Source of the DNA: Ophiostoma sp. CBS 140.51
Taxonomy: Eukaryota > Ascomycota > Sordariomycetes > Ophiostomatales > Ophiostomataceae
Direction of reading: 5' to 3'
DNA length: 64,000 nt
Assembly: GCA_029298735.1 (NCBI GenBank)
Contig: JANSLP010000008.1
Span: 1-64,000, forward strand
This document shows positions 48,542 to 59,960 of this stretch, in pieces. Both the position numbers and the translations under genes were made by a program. Positions within the stretch are counted from its first letter, which is position 1. The number at the start of each line of letters is the position of its first letter. A model generated the notes under the pieces. That model worked only from the letters and a program-made list of their open reading frames with translations, made no database searches and was not told the origin of the DNA.

Positions 48542-50017
48542 ATGCCTCGTGTCTCCATCATGGACAAGCTCCGCCAAATGTTCGCCAAGAAGGACGCCGG
48601 CGATGGCCCGGGCTACGAGCCTGTCAGCGACGAGCGGCTGCCGCTGGCTCTCGAGGACGACCGGCACAGCGGCTATGCTTCATCGTTGATGGAAGGCGAG
48701 CTGGAGGACGACGTCGATGCCGCTCCCTTTTCGTGGTTCGAGTACAGCATCTTTGTGCTCATCGGCGTGGCGATGCTGTGGGCATGGAACATGTTCATGG
48801 CCGCCGCACCCTACTTCCAGATGCGCTTCTCCGAGGACCCGTCCATTCTGGCCATCTTCCAGTCCACCATTATCTCCGTGTCGACCTGCACGAACCTCGC
48901 CGCTATGCTGGTCCTGACCAACATCCAGTACTCGGCCTCCTACCCCTTCCGCATCAACACCGCCCTTATCATCAACGTTATCATCTTTAGCCTGTTGACG
49001 GCGTCCACCTCCATCTTCCTCAACGTCTACGCCGATGTGTATCTGTTGTTCTTGGTCGTTATGGTTGCCGGCTCGGCATGGGCTTGCGGTCTCATCCAGA
49101 ACGGTGCCTTTGCATACGCCGCCTCCTTTGGTCGGCCTGAGTACACACAGGCCATCATGGCCGGCCAAGGCATCGCTGGTGTGCTCCCACCTCTGGCACA
49201 GATGGTGACAGTTCTCGTGTTCCCACCTCCTCCTCCTCCGGGCGCAAATACCATCGACCCGCGGGCCGCAGCTCCCAACTACGAGGCGGTGGCGGCGGCC
49301 GGCACGTCTGCCTTTTACTACTTTATGACAGCCGTCGTCATTTCTGTTGCCGCCCTCGTGGCCTTCCAGCCTTTAATGCGGCGCCACGACCGTATCGTCG
49401 AGAACCGTATGGCCCAGGCCCTGTCCGAGAGCCTGGCCTCCATCGAGGACGCCGAGCGTGCTGCCCGCAAGGTCGTCAGCCTCAAGACGCTCTTCTTCAA
49501 ACTGCACTGGGTGGCCCTGTCCGTCTTTATCTGCTTTGTCGTCACCATGTTCTTCCCCGTCTTTACGCCCAAGGTCTTGTCTGTGCGGACGGATGGTGGC
49601 GCCTCAGCCCCGGCCATCCTACAGCCGCCAGCCTTCATCCCGCTCGCCTTCTTCTTCTGGAACTTGGGTGACCTGCTCGGCCGCATTACCACCATGCTAC
49701 CCGTGCCCGAAGTGCTGCAGCGCCGGCCCGTGCTGCTCTTTGCATTTGGTATCGCACGTCTGCTGTTCCTGCCGCTGTATTTCTTGTGCAACGTGGGCGG
49801 TCGTGGAGCCGTGGTGAACAGTGATCTGTTCTACCTGCTTCTGGTGCAGCTTCCCTTTGGCCTTAGCAGCGGCTGGCTCAGTTCGACGGCTATGATGACT
49901 GCGGGCGAGTGGGTCGAGGACGGCGAGCGCGAGGCCGCTGGTGGTTTCATGGGTCTGTGCCTTGTGGCCGGTCTGGCCGTCGGCAGCTTCCTGAGCTTTA
50001 CTGTGGCGAGCATCTAA
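48542..50017 (+). CDS. Equilibrative nucleoside transporter (SLC29/Fun26-like)
   Basis: Single-exon gene of 491 residues. A ~60-residue acidic N-terminus precedes about ten to eleven membrane segments: FEYSIFVLIGVAMLWAWNMF, FQSTIISVSTCTNLAAMLVL, INTALIINVIIFSLLTAST, VYLLFLVVMVAGSAWACGLI and, later, FYYFMTAVVISVAALVAF, ALSVFICFVVTMFFPVF and LLLVQLPFGLSSGWLSS. Typical ENT signatures are the WAWNMF in the first segment, the polar SVSTCTN in the second, and QNGAFAYAASFGRPEYTQAIMAGQGIAG (in two parts: QNGAFAYAASF, GQGIAGVLPP). The long loop contains a PPPPPP run. The SxxSGWLSS element near the end matches the family's late-helix motif. Fungal ENTs move nucleosides across plasma membrane or vacuole (Fun26); location here is not decided by the sequence. 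Confidence 0.9.
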   Translation: MPRVSIMDKLRQMFAKKDAGDGPGYEPVSDERLPLALEDDRHSGYASSLMEGELEDDVDAAPFSWFEYSIFVLIGVAMLWAWNMFMAAAPYFQMRFSEDPSILAIFQSTIISVSTCTNLAAMLVLTNIQYSASYPFRINTALIINVIIFSLLTASTSIFLNVYADVYLLFLVVMVAGSAWACGLIQNGAFAYAASFGRPEYTQAIMAGQGIAGVLPPLAQMVTVLVFPPPPPPGANTIDPRAAAPNYEAVAAAGTSAFYYFMTAVVISVAALVAFQPLMRRHDRIVENRMAQALSESLASIEDAERAARKVVSLKTLFFKLHWVALSVFICFVVTMFFPVFTPKVLSVRTDGGASAPAILQPPAFIPLAFFFWNLGDLLGRITTMLPVPEVLQRRPVLLFAFGIARLLFLPLYFLCNVGGRGAVVNSDLFYLLLVQLPFGLSSGWLSSTAMMTAGEWVEDGEREAAGGFMGLCLVAGLAVGSFLSFTVASI

Positions 50018-50890
50018 TGTCTTGTTGGTCTCGTCTATTATGTTTTTGTTTTGTTCCGCATGATTGCTAGTTGCTGCATCTTGTTTGCATTTACATGAGG
50101 ATATGAAGTCTTTTATTTGCGGGTTATGTTTGTTTGGCGTTGCTTTTCCCACTTGTCTGGTTCCCTTTTCTCTCATTTCGGCGTTTCACATCTTTTTTTT
50201 TGGCCTTTGCTCTATTATAAAGACATTCTGATATCACGGCAGCACAATGTGCGCCAATAGCGTCTTCAGTTTCAACCTTTAGATCTTTTTACACAATCTG
50301 CAATATTTCACTCATACTGTCATGAAATCTGCGACTAGCAGCCTTGAATATGCCACGCTTCTTGTGACACATTTGCACATCATGCATTATATAAGTTAAA
50401 GATGGCATACAGTTATGATGTTGTGTAGAATATGGTCCAAAGGAGACTCATCGAGGTGTGGTATGATTACATGCTACATGCAAAACAAAGTGAAAATGCA
50501 TAGTACAAATATGTTCACACCAGGCGAACAGTAAAATGGCCCATATGATGTTCCTAACGCCCCTCTGTGCCCGAATGCCGCCTCGCCGACACTCAATACA
50601 AGGTATAGCCGATTCTATTACCATTAATGCAGCCTCATATGCCCTCGTCAACCCAGTGATGGGTTATGATGTAAGATATGACAGTAGGAAAGTCCCGATA
50701 CATTATGATACACAATGACAGACAGTAAGAAAGAGAGAGAGAGAGAGTTGAAGAGAAAGAGAAATAATGAAAAAGACATAAGAAAGCTAATGAAACATGC
50801 TAGGAAAGACATTAAATCGTTCATGATACAGACAGGAAAGGAAAGACAAAAGAAAAACACATTAAGGGTACGGCAGAAAGGATACAGAGA
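50018..50890. other. Convergent intergenic region between transporter and IPK1
   Basis: 873 bases, T-rich then A-rich, with a GA repeat at about 50725-50760. No coding frame is convincing; it should hold both 3' UTRs. Confidence 0.5.
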
Positions 50891-52366
50891 TCAACCCCGC
50901 TGACGCTCCAGCCAGCAGTGCGTCTGTTGACGAGGCTCTTCGGTGCCAAGATAGTAGCCGCCTTCAAGTAGGGTGCGCTCCTGGGCCTGCCACCGGACCA
51001 GCTTACGACGGCCGTCTTTGCGGTCGAGGTCGCCGAGCTTCGCAGAGACCGAGACAGGCGCAGCAGTTGCCGCAGAAGACTCGCCGGTAGTGACCCGCAG
51101 GAAGCATGTGCAGTCGCGCAATGTCATGGCTGTCTGCAGACGGTCTAGGGCAACAGAGGTGGCCTGGGTTGTGGAAGGGACAACACCATCGTCCGCCTCC
51201 ACCTCCACGGACAGTGCACCATGCGGGTCAAATTCGGCTTGGATGGCGGCCATGCGGTGGAACAGGTCCGTCGTGCGCATCCAGCGGATGATAGTAGGCC
51301 GGGCCTTGAGCAGAGCGACAGGAGGGGAAGAAGCGTTGATCGGCGCCGGGGTTGGCGATGAGGTCGAGCACGACATGGCCGAGCCCAGGTTCTTACAGAT
51401 ATAGTCCCACAGCGCCGCCTCGAGTTCGGCCTCTTCCTGTGGTGTAGTGGGAGGATCGGCGACCAGAACCATAGGACACGGCTTGATTTTGTGCACCTTT
51501 GCCGACTTGACACGACCAGCGTGCCCGTTGGTTGCTCCGTTTGCCGTTGTCGATGATTCAGACGAACAAGACGGAGCTGCCGATGCCGCGGACAAGGCGC
51601 ACGTACGGCATCGACGCGCCTCCGCCGGGGCGCTTGGCGATTGGACCAACCACTTGGGTTTGCACTGGATGGTTGTGGTGGTCGAGGGAGAGGAAGCTCG
51701 TTTGCACGCTGACGTCATGTCTTCAACAAGCAGGGCCACATCAACATTGGCAGCCACGCCTGTGCCAACCCAATCGCGACGGCGACGGCGACTGTGATCC
51801 AGGTCGTTCAGCAGGCCATTGAGAACAGCGTGCACACCGGTTGACACGACACCCTGAATAAGATGCTGGCCGACAAGACAGTCGGCGCCGAGCAGTGGAC
51901 GCAAGACTGAAGAATAGTAGGCCTGGTGCTCGAGGCATGTGGTGGGGCTGACGCCCGGGCCAGCTTTGGGAATGCGGAGGAGGTGCGTCGACAAGGGCCC
52001 TGCACCTGCATCTGCCTTCTTGGGGTTGGCATCCTTTACAGCTCCGACAGCTTTGACAGCTTGTGAATCACCATCTTGTGCACCGTTGCTGTCATCATCG
52101 ACGTCATTGGCCAGAAGCACAGCAAAAACGACATTGGCCGACCCCTCGCCGACAAAAGTGCACGTCACGGCGGACGGCATGTTAGTGATCAGCGGTGGGG
52201 TAGCCGGCAGCGGGGACGGAGCCTGCACAGGGCGTCTCGCCGTTTGTGTATGTGATCGTGGCGGCAGTGAGGCGCCGACAGCTACGGCCGATGTAGTGGT
52301 AGAGGAGGCAGCATAGTAGCGGCCATTGAGCGTGTCGTCGGCGACCGTGTCCGCTTCGGCGGCCAT
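50891..52366 (-). CDS. IPK1: Inositol-pentakisphosphate 2-kinase (Ipk1)
   Basis: Single-exon gene of 491 residues from the ATG at 52366. The family's N-terminal glycine-rich element appears as FVGEGSANVVFAV, followed by a low-complexity insertion (Asp/Gly/Ala). HLLRIPK follows as the ATP-lysine strand. The diagnostic substrate block is CKPKWLVQSPSAP followed by EARRCRTCAL, with the RCR-type zinc motif typical of the enzyme. LVEDMTSAC, ALLKARPTIIRWMRTTDLFH and the terminal TLRDCTCFLRV also fit. Ipk1 converts InsP5 to InsP6 (phytate), which supports mRNA export through Gle1/Dbp5. A Met at TNMPSAV inside the leader is an alternative start, since the first ~60 residues are low-complexity. Confidence 0.85.
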   Translation of the reverse strand: MAAEADTVADDTLNGRYYAASSTTTSAVAVGASLPPRSHTQTARRPVQAPSPLPATPPLITNMPSAVTCTFVGEGSANVVFAVLLANDVDDDSNGAQDGDSQAVKAVGAVKDANPKKADAGAGPLSTHLLRIPKAGPGVSPTTCLEHQAYYSSVLRPLLGADCLVGQHLIQGVVSTGVHAVLNGLLNDLDHSRRRRRDWVGTGVAANVDVALLVEDMTSACKRASSPSTTTTIQCKPKWLVQSPSAPAEARRCRTCALSAASAAPSCSSESSTTANGATNGHAGRVKSAKVHKIKPCPMVLVADPPTTPQEEAELEAALWDYICKNLGSAMSCSTSSPTPAPINASSPPVALLKARPTIIRWMRTTDLFHRMAAIQAEFDPHGALSVEVEADDGVVPSTTQATSVALDRLQTAMTLRDCTCFLRVTTGESSAATAAPVSVSAKLGDLDRKDGRRKLVRWQAQERTLLEGGYYLGTEEPRQQTHCWLERQRG

Positions 52367-55300
52367 AAGGTGGGGGAGGAGAGGCGGAGGGAATATGGGG
52401 AGGGCGAAACTGGATGACGAGGGGAGCAAGTCCGATGTCGAGACAGAACGAAGTAAGGGGTGGAGGGGAGGAAAAAAGAAGAAGAAAAAACAGGAAAACG
52501 AGGAGGAAAAGAGGAATTGCAGACAAACAAGACAAGGCTGCCAAGAAAACTCCGATGAGTGTGGGGAGAGGACGGCCTAAGGAAAGCGAACAAACGAAAA
52601 GACGTTAGAAAGGGGCGTGGTGCGACGATAGCCGCCTTTAAGAGGGGATCGTCTTGGGTTGGATGTTAAAAGGAGAGAAAAAGAGACTGAGGCTTTGAAT
52701 TGCGAAAGTGAAAAAAGAGGCACTCGATATTTTGCACTTTGCTCTCGAGGCAGGAGCTGGAAGCGAAGTCGGCAGCGGAGGCAAGCGCAATCGAGGGTCA
52801 TCTGGCGAGAGAGGGGGAAGGCGCGACCAAGAAGATGAAAAAGGGCCCATTACGTGAGAGCTTGTCGCGGCTAACGGATTAAAGAGAAGGAGGCAAACGA
52901 CAAGTACACTGGCAGTTCCGTTTTAGGAAATGCCATTCGAGACACACAAACAAAACCATTTCGCTCGAATATTGGGTATTGGCCACTTATTTTCCGACGT
53001 CTGTTCATCTGTTCGTTTGCCCTTTTGTCCTTCATTTGACGGGGCGAATGTCTTGTTCATGTCCCGATGTCTTGATTTGGGCGACTTGAGCGACTCTGGC
53101 GACTTATTGGTTCGTCGCAGCTTGCCTGCCAAGGCAGCCCGAGAGGCTGGGGCTGTCTGCAAAATCCTTACGATCTCATCTCTCATCTCTCACATCTCAC
53201 GCCTTCCTTGTGGCATATGACAGACAGTGTGCAGTCTGCGGATGGCTGAAAGGGGCAAAGCGAGGAAGGAGAAAGTGATCACGAGAGAGGAGGAAGCAGG
53301 AAAGAGGAAAGAGCGACGGGTAGCTGCGTCATACGCGCTGAAGGTGCAACCGAGCTGTGCTCCGGGAGAAGGAAAGAGGAAAACGAGAGACAACAGACGA
53401 ATCTGCAGGCGTGCAATATTAATATGATAAAGGGAAGCGGGGACCCTATGACGACCCGCCGATTAATATGGGAGCAGGCGCAGAGAGGGAAGGCACGTAC
53501 GATATGAGCTGCAGTGCGCGTGGATAGAGCAGAGACGACAAAGATGGAAAGAACGACAAAAAGACGTCGAGTGAGGCAACAACCTGTGCTTGAATGGTAG
53601 ATGCGACATCGTCACGAGATAATTATAGCGACGGCGTCTCCAGGTCAAGAGTGTGCGTCCACGCACGGCTGCAGGCTCAGCTCGTCATGCAGGGCCATCT
53701 CGTCATCGGCGCGGCCTCCCACATTGCCAGTCTGCACAAACTTTTCTTCTCTGGCTTCTTACTCGCTGCAGACTCGGCAAAAGCTGCAGGTCCTCTTCGA
53801 GATGATATGCACGAGCCAGGCTGGCGAATCGCAACAGGGCAGCCGCCCAGAGTCAATGGCAGGAGGGCACCATCAAGACAGCCGCCGGCCAGCCTGGTCT
53901 GTGTGAGTGTGGTCGTTGGCGAGGGGCATTGTCATGGCTCACTTTTGGCCTTCCGTCCCATCGTGGGTTTTTTTCACTCTTACTTTCGTCCCACGTTATC
54001 ATCTTCCCGCCATTGTTTCTCTTTGTTTATTTTGTTCTCTCCTCCCTGCCGCCGCCTTTCACTCCCGCCAGCCTCGCAGCTGCCGGTCCGGTCCGCGGCA
54101 AGATGCTGCTGCATCGTCAGATGGGACCCTCTTCCGTCAACGGATGATTGACCGTGCATCGGTCTTGCCCTATTCTTGCTGGTGATGGCCGTCCCCGTCT
54201 TTTTTCATGCCCCTTTCCCGTCTTTTTCTTGTCTTTTCACGGCGCTTCGCCTGCAAGCCAGCGACGGTGCATTTTTACTGTTCCTCTGCCCCTCTGCCCC
54301 TCTTCAACGTTTTCCCCCCTCTGCATGCTCATGTTCCTTGCTCCTCTGCTTCCTATTTCGGTCTCGGCCTACATGCGACGTACATACAGCCAGTCGTCCA
54401 TTCTCTATTCTTGTCTGGTCCTCTCCACTTATGTGTTGTCTCTTCTGCATGGCTGTGTGCTTGTCTGCCCCGCTGCCCGTTGGCCGAAAAGGCGGTGGGT
54501 GTCTCGACTTTCTGACGCCGTCACCGCCTATTCCTCCCTGCATACGATGTCCGCTCCGGCCTTGACTCGTCTCGCCCTCATCTGCATGTTTCACTTTCAT
54601 TGAACTGCACATCTCACAAACCCCGCGTCATTCGTGTTTTTCGTGTTTTTCTTTTGTTTTTGACTTTCTTCGCGTCTCCCTTTCTTCGAGATTTTTTCTT
54701 GGGGTATTTTTCTTTACATTTGATTCTTTTGTGTTCACAATCCTTTGTTCAAGGTCAGCTGCGGCTGTCACGGGTCTTACAGCAAGGCACATAATTTAGC
54801 CACACCGACTCTCCATAAACACAGAACACAGAAAACAACAATCATCTGCCCGCTGCAAGATTGTGACCGTCACTGCCACGCCTGGCCTGATCGTCGTTTC
54901 TCTTTGCCCCCCCTCCATGAAGCTTGAATATTGGAAAAGAGCCTTCGAGTTTTGATTTTTGGACTTCGGTTTATGTCTCTTGTGTCTTCGCGTTTTGTTT
55001 TCCCCTCGTCAGATGCAAGCTTGGCCAACAAACAGGCCACTAACAAATGTCCACCCACACCAAATGCGTCCACAATCGTGAGGTTTTGTCTCCCCACCAC
55101 ACCAATTCACCTCTTAACGTATTTTAACGTCTCCTCTGCATCTGTGCCTTCCCTTTGACACCTTAATCTTTTATCTTCGCCTCTCGCGTCTCTGGTTTTC
55201 TCTCCAGTTCCATCTGCTGCAGGCACACTGCGGCGGACGTCCAGTCTTGCAGTCTTGGTCCCACTACTGTCGCGTCTTCTGCGTCTGGTGTGTCGGCTGC

Positions 55301-56595
55301 TGTATCGGCTGATGTGTTGTTCGTCCTTTGCTGTCTTTTGCTAGAGCCCGTCGCTTTTCCTGCATGCACTACGCCGGAGTCTGCCCTAGGTCGACCATAC
55401 GATCATCCATGCTGTCTGCAGGCTTATTTGTAGTTTGTGCCCATCGTCCTATTAGCTTGAGACCTTGGGTTTTGATTTGGGCCCTCTGGGCCCGAGGGAT
55501 CCTTTGGGGCTTCGGTTTTGGCCTGGCCCGTAACAAGACGGCCTTGGTCCCTTGGCTTGGCCCGTCCCTTGGCCGAGGGGAATCAGGAGCAAAGGGAGAG
55601 CGATGATCAGATCGAAAATGGAAGTCCAAATTCGAGGCGGTGAGGGGTCACGTGCCGGATAACGTCAGGCCTGTTTTTAGCTGTCAATAGTGGATGTGGA
55701 GGGCGGGGGAAGCGTGGAATTTTACGGGACGGTCGCTATTTGGGGTGGCGGGCAACGAAAATTTCAGGCGAGAAAAACAGAAAAAAAAAACAGAAAAAAC
55801 AGCAGGAAAAAACAAGGTGAAAAAAGTTTTAGGGGCATCTGCCCGCCAAAAACCACAAAAAAAAACAGTCCAATGAAAAGGACGCGTCGCAATTGGCCCA
55901 ACCCAAGCTCCATCCTTGCATTCCCACATGCAAGGTTTTCTTTCTTGCCCTTTTTGGCCGCACTTTGCCATTTCCCCCCTGTATCCGTCTGCGCCCACCA
56001 ATTCCCTCACGCCATTATCGCTCTTTCCTCGTTGTCGTTGCGCGCGACCAGTCGCTACCACGGCCTGTTGTCCCTGCCCTCGACGCCGTCTTTTTTTCTT
56101 ACTTTTTTTCATTGCTCTTTCCTGCCCTCCGCCTCTCCGGTCTTCTCCGCCTCCACCTTTTTCGCCTGTTCCTCTAACGGGTTGGCACACTAGACAGTCC
56201 CTTGCTCTTTCCCTATTTTGCTTCTCTTGCCGTTTTTTTCTAATGCCGGGGTTGTTCTTTCCTGTCCAGCCTGCTGCATTCTTGTTCCCGTTCTGTTTTC
56301 AGTCTCTCTCGGTCTTCTCCTTCCCTTCTCACTTCTTGCATCCTGCACTTGCACAATCGTCCTTTCCTCTCCTGACAAGCTTTTGTGTTTTCTCGTGATA
56401 CCTTCCTCTCCTTCTGTTTTTTGCTTGCAGCTTTCCTTCTCGCACTCCTTTTTCTCCCGTCTTCCGACTACCGACGATTTTCCTGGGCCAGCTTCAACGC
56501 TGTTTTCCACCACCGCCTCTCCCCACCGCTTCAACACAACCACGCCCTGATATCACCCCACCGAGCACCCTCTTGACTCTTTTTCCTGTCCTCGT

Positions 56596-56665
56596 GCACA
56601 CAACGACATCGCAGAGTCACCTGCACACAACGACATCACAGAGTCACCTGCACACAAACGACGAC
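56596..56665 (+). repeat. 27-bp direct repeat, two copies plus partial
   Basis: A unit starting GCACACAACGACATC and ending CAGAGTCACCT occurs at 56596-56622 and 56623-56649 with one mismatch, then a partial third copy follows. It lies in the presumed MDM34 leader. Confidence 0.85.
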
Positions 56666-56720
56666 AAAGGCGACGAACATCTCGACGACAATAGCAATCT
56701 GCTTTTCCAGTGACGACGAT

Positions 56721-56750
56721 ATCTCGAAATATCTCGAAATATCTCGACAA
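56721..56750 (+). repeat. 10-bp tandem repeat ATCTCGAAAT
   Basis: Three consecutive 10-base units, the last ending ACAA instead of AAAT, in the MDM34 leader. Confidence 0.8.
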
Positions 56751-57010
56751 CATCTACGACTCGACGACTTCACAACGACTCCGACAACACTGACAGCACT
56801 GACGACCCGCCCGTCACTTTCCCACCGGCGTCTCCACTACCGACACTCCCACGATGAGAGTACAGTAGCTTGGCTTCGCATCAAGAGACAAGGGACACCC
56901 ACGAAATCCGTGGAGAGGACGAGAAGTGTCTCTGGCGCACCCGCCGCCGTTCACGACGACGACACTCTCCTCCTCCTCCTTCCCTCGACCGTCTCTCGAC
57001 TCTCGCAATC

Positions 57011-59546
57011 ATGGCATTCAACTTCAACTGGTCGCCTCTCGCGGCCGACGCCAGCTTCTACCAGCGCGCCCGCGACCTGCTGACGACTGCCCTCAACAAG
57101 TCGCCCAAGCCGCCGATTATCGTCGACGACATTATTGTCACCGAGTTCAACCTGGGCTCCGTCCCGCCAGACTTGGAAATCCTTGAGATTGGCGATATCG
57201 CCGCCGACCGCTTCCGGGGCATCTTCAAGATGTGCTACGCGGGCGACGCCTTCTTGACCCTCAAAACACGCGTCCAAGTGAGCCTTTTTCTTTCTCTTTC
57301 TGTCTATCCCTGTCTATTCTTGTCTTTTACCTGGCATCTGCCCTCTCCTACCCCTGCCTCTTGTTCCCAGTCCTCTCCAAGCCCCCTGTGGGATGCAGAC
57401 CAGGAAGTGGGCCCGCGCGGCGGTGAAGATCACTCAGCGCGATAAGGCCTGTTTTCTTACCTCTTTTGGGGTCCCGTGGCTGCATGCGCTGGCGCCTTTG
57501 GCGACGCCTTTTGCTGGCTGCTCGGCTGTTGTGCTCGACGGACAGGGCAGTGCCTACGGGGTCGTCACGATCTGGGCATGCTTACTGCTGCTGCATCCAC
57601 GGCACTTTTGCGTGTTTCCTTTCCCTGTTTCTATTTGCCTCTGCCCACATTTTAGAAGCTGCAAAGCTTTTTCCAGGCTCTTCCTCAGGAAACCCGGGGC
57701 TTGTTTATTGCTGCATGAATCTCGCAATTTACAAGGCGACAGGGGTTCGCGCTACACGGAAAAGAAGAGAAAAAAAAGAAGTGGAAGAGAAGGAGACAGA
57801 AAAAAAGTTTGCGTCGCCGACCACAATGTTTTCTTATCTGGTTCCTTTTATTGCTCATTTGCTTTTCGCTCATTTCCCCATTCGCGCGTTTTGCCGCCTT
57901 CTGTTTCTCTTTTTCATTTCTCAACTTCTCTTACCGCCTTGACACCGAACGCGAATTTGCGTCATCACTTCTGCCGCCCCTATATTATCCAGTTGCTAAT
58001 ACAGACTGCTCTCTGATAGGCCAATCCACTCAACACCTACCTCTCCTCCAAACCGTCCTTTACATCACCAGAACCGCTAGCAGCAGCATCTGGCCTCACA
58101 ATTCCTCTCCAAATCACCTTATCCGAAATCAAACTCTCCGCTTTCATTATCGTCGTTTTCTCCAAACAAAAGGGTCTCACCCTCGTCTTCCGCAATGATC
58201 CCCTCGAATCGCTCAAGGTCTCGTCGACCTTCGACTCCATCCAATTCGTTAGGGACTACCTGCAGCGGACAATCGAGGGCAAGCTGCGCGACCTGATGAT
58301 GGACGAGCTGCCAGCCATTATCCACCGCTTGTCATTGCAGCTATGGTCTCCCGACCAGGCACCAAAAGACGATGCGACTGTAAACGCCGAGGACGACGAT
58401 GGGGAGCTGCGGGTCAACCCATTGGCCGATGCGCCCTCCGACGCCGTCGATGTCAACGGCAACCTGATCGACGCTGGGGAGATCCCATCGCTCTCCACAA
58501 CCGGCAGCCCCGAGTCACAGTCGCTGTTCTCCCAGAAGAACCTCCTGCGTCTTGCCGCCCTCACAAACTCACACCGTACATTATCCTTGTTCACGCCTGG
58601 TATTCGCGAAGTTGTGTTCCGTGCATGGGCTGGCCCCTCGGATCGCCAAGACACGCCCACCGGCGGCAACAATAGCCCACCTTTCGCCACGCCATCTCTT
58701 TCGCGCGGCAATTCGTTTACAGCAGCGGCCACAAACACGACTGCATCTACGACCACTTATACCTTCTCCGATACCGGCAGCCAGGTCCACGGCCACCTGC
58801 CATCACGGCCCTCGATGGTCAACCTGAGCTCGGCGACGACGGGTCTGTCTCTCGGTTCCAACAGCCAACGGCACTCCAAGTCGTATGGCAGCGGACGCCG
58901 GAAGAAGACGCGCGTTGTCAACCTGCGCAAGAGCAGCGGCAGTGGCAAGGACGGCATCGCAGGCAGCGCGCCTGTAAGCGAAGCCGGCGACACGGCATCC
59001 GACAGCGTGTCTGTCCAGGGCCCTCTGTCTGAGCCGATCATGCCTGCCTCTATTCCCGAAGAGGACGAGACGCAGGAGATGCTTCAGACACCGCCGCTGC
59101 CAACTTCGCTGCCACCGCAACAGCGACCCTTGAGCAACATTGGCGCGGCACTGGCCGCCGCCAGCAGCAACCGGGGCGTCCACTTCCAGGAGACCAAGGA
59201 GAACAAGGCAGACAGCACGGTTCCCCCAGCATCCCGGCCGCAGCAGAAGCGCCCGGAAGTGAACCGTGCAGGTGTGCCGGTCGGCGGCCTTTTTGAGCCC
59301 ATGACCAGCGTGCCCTTCTCTCCCTCCAAGGAAACTGCCCCTACCGTTTCCTCGCCCTTAGCAGGAACCCCTATGACGCCGCAATCTGCGGCTTTCCCGG
59401 ACTCGTCGCCAGTCATGGAAAAGGACTGGATCATGAAGATGGCAAGCGAAATTGCCCGCCGCGTCTACGACGAGAACCGGAAGAACCCGGTTTTTTGGGA
59501 TGACCGGGACGACGCCCCTCCCCCAGCATATGAGGCCACGAGATAA
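57011..59546 (+). CDS. MDM34: Mdm34, ERMES mitochondria-ER tether subunit
   Basis: Two exons, 57011-57277 (89 codons) and 58020-59546, give about 597 residues. The start MAFNFNWSPLAADASFYQRA, the DDIIVTEFNLGSVPPDLEIL element and RFRGIFKMCYAGDAFLTL form the start of the SMP lipid-binding domain. The second exon continues with ANPLNTYL, PLQITLSEIKLSAFIIVVFS and QFVRDYLQRTIEGKLR. Mdm34 is the SMP-containing outer-membrane partner of Mmm1, Mdm10 and Mdm12 in phospholipid exchange between ER and mitochondria. The C-terminal two-thirds is Ser/Pro-rich with a basic RRKKTRVVNLRK patch and ends in PPPAYEATR. The intron is 742 nt (donor GTGAGC, acceptor TGATAG), very long for this genome; both exons are in phase 0 at the junction. 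Confidence 0.93.
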
Positions 59547-59960
59547 ATAGTTTTTATGACCTCCATTTTCCCACTCTTCATCTGCACATATTTGCCCCCT
59601 CTTTTCTCCCCATTTTCTTTTGTCAGGCTTTTTTGCGCACACCTTCTCATTGCCTATCCTTTTTCTTTTCTTTTTTAGTCTTTTTTGACACGAACGCACA
59701 CAGCCTCATTTTGGCATAGGATGATGACCATGATAGACAAAAAACCACCAATTTATGAACTATTAAAACAAGTTACTAAACCGTATATCACTTGTGAGGA
59801 TTGCACCTTGTGCCTTCAATAAACAATGGCCCTTAAAACTGTACAGTAGTAACATTTACAAGTAAACAAAAAATCAAGCCCGGATATCCTGAGTACTCCA
59901 TAACAATGATATATGCCTTCCTTTTCCCTTCTTTTCGTTCTTTCACACCTTCAGTCTCAC
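59547..59960. other. Convergent intergenic region between MDM34 and RPC1
   Basis: 414 bases of A/T-rich sequence with no coding frame, holding the two 3' UTRs. Confidence 0.55.

Larger units (their letters stand above)
52367..57010. promoter_or_regulatory. 4.6-kb divergent region between IPK1 and MDM34
   Basis: No coding frame is convincing. From about 53930 to 56580 the plus strand is overwhelmingly C and T, with frequent TTTC/CTTC words, and from 56590 to 56900 it turns C/A-rich with short repeats. This suggests a long pyrimidine-rich promoter or leader for MDM34. The left part is purine-rich on the plus strand (CT-rich in the IPK1 sense). Confidence 0.5.

Noticed and set aside
52367..52429. 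N-terminal extension of IPK1 beyond the ATG at 52366
   Set aside because: The longer frame starts at TTG, and the extra residues are hydrophobic and Pro-rich without family similarity.
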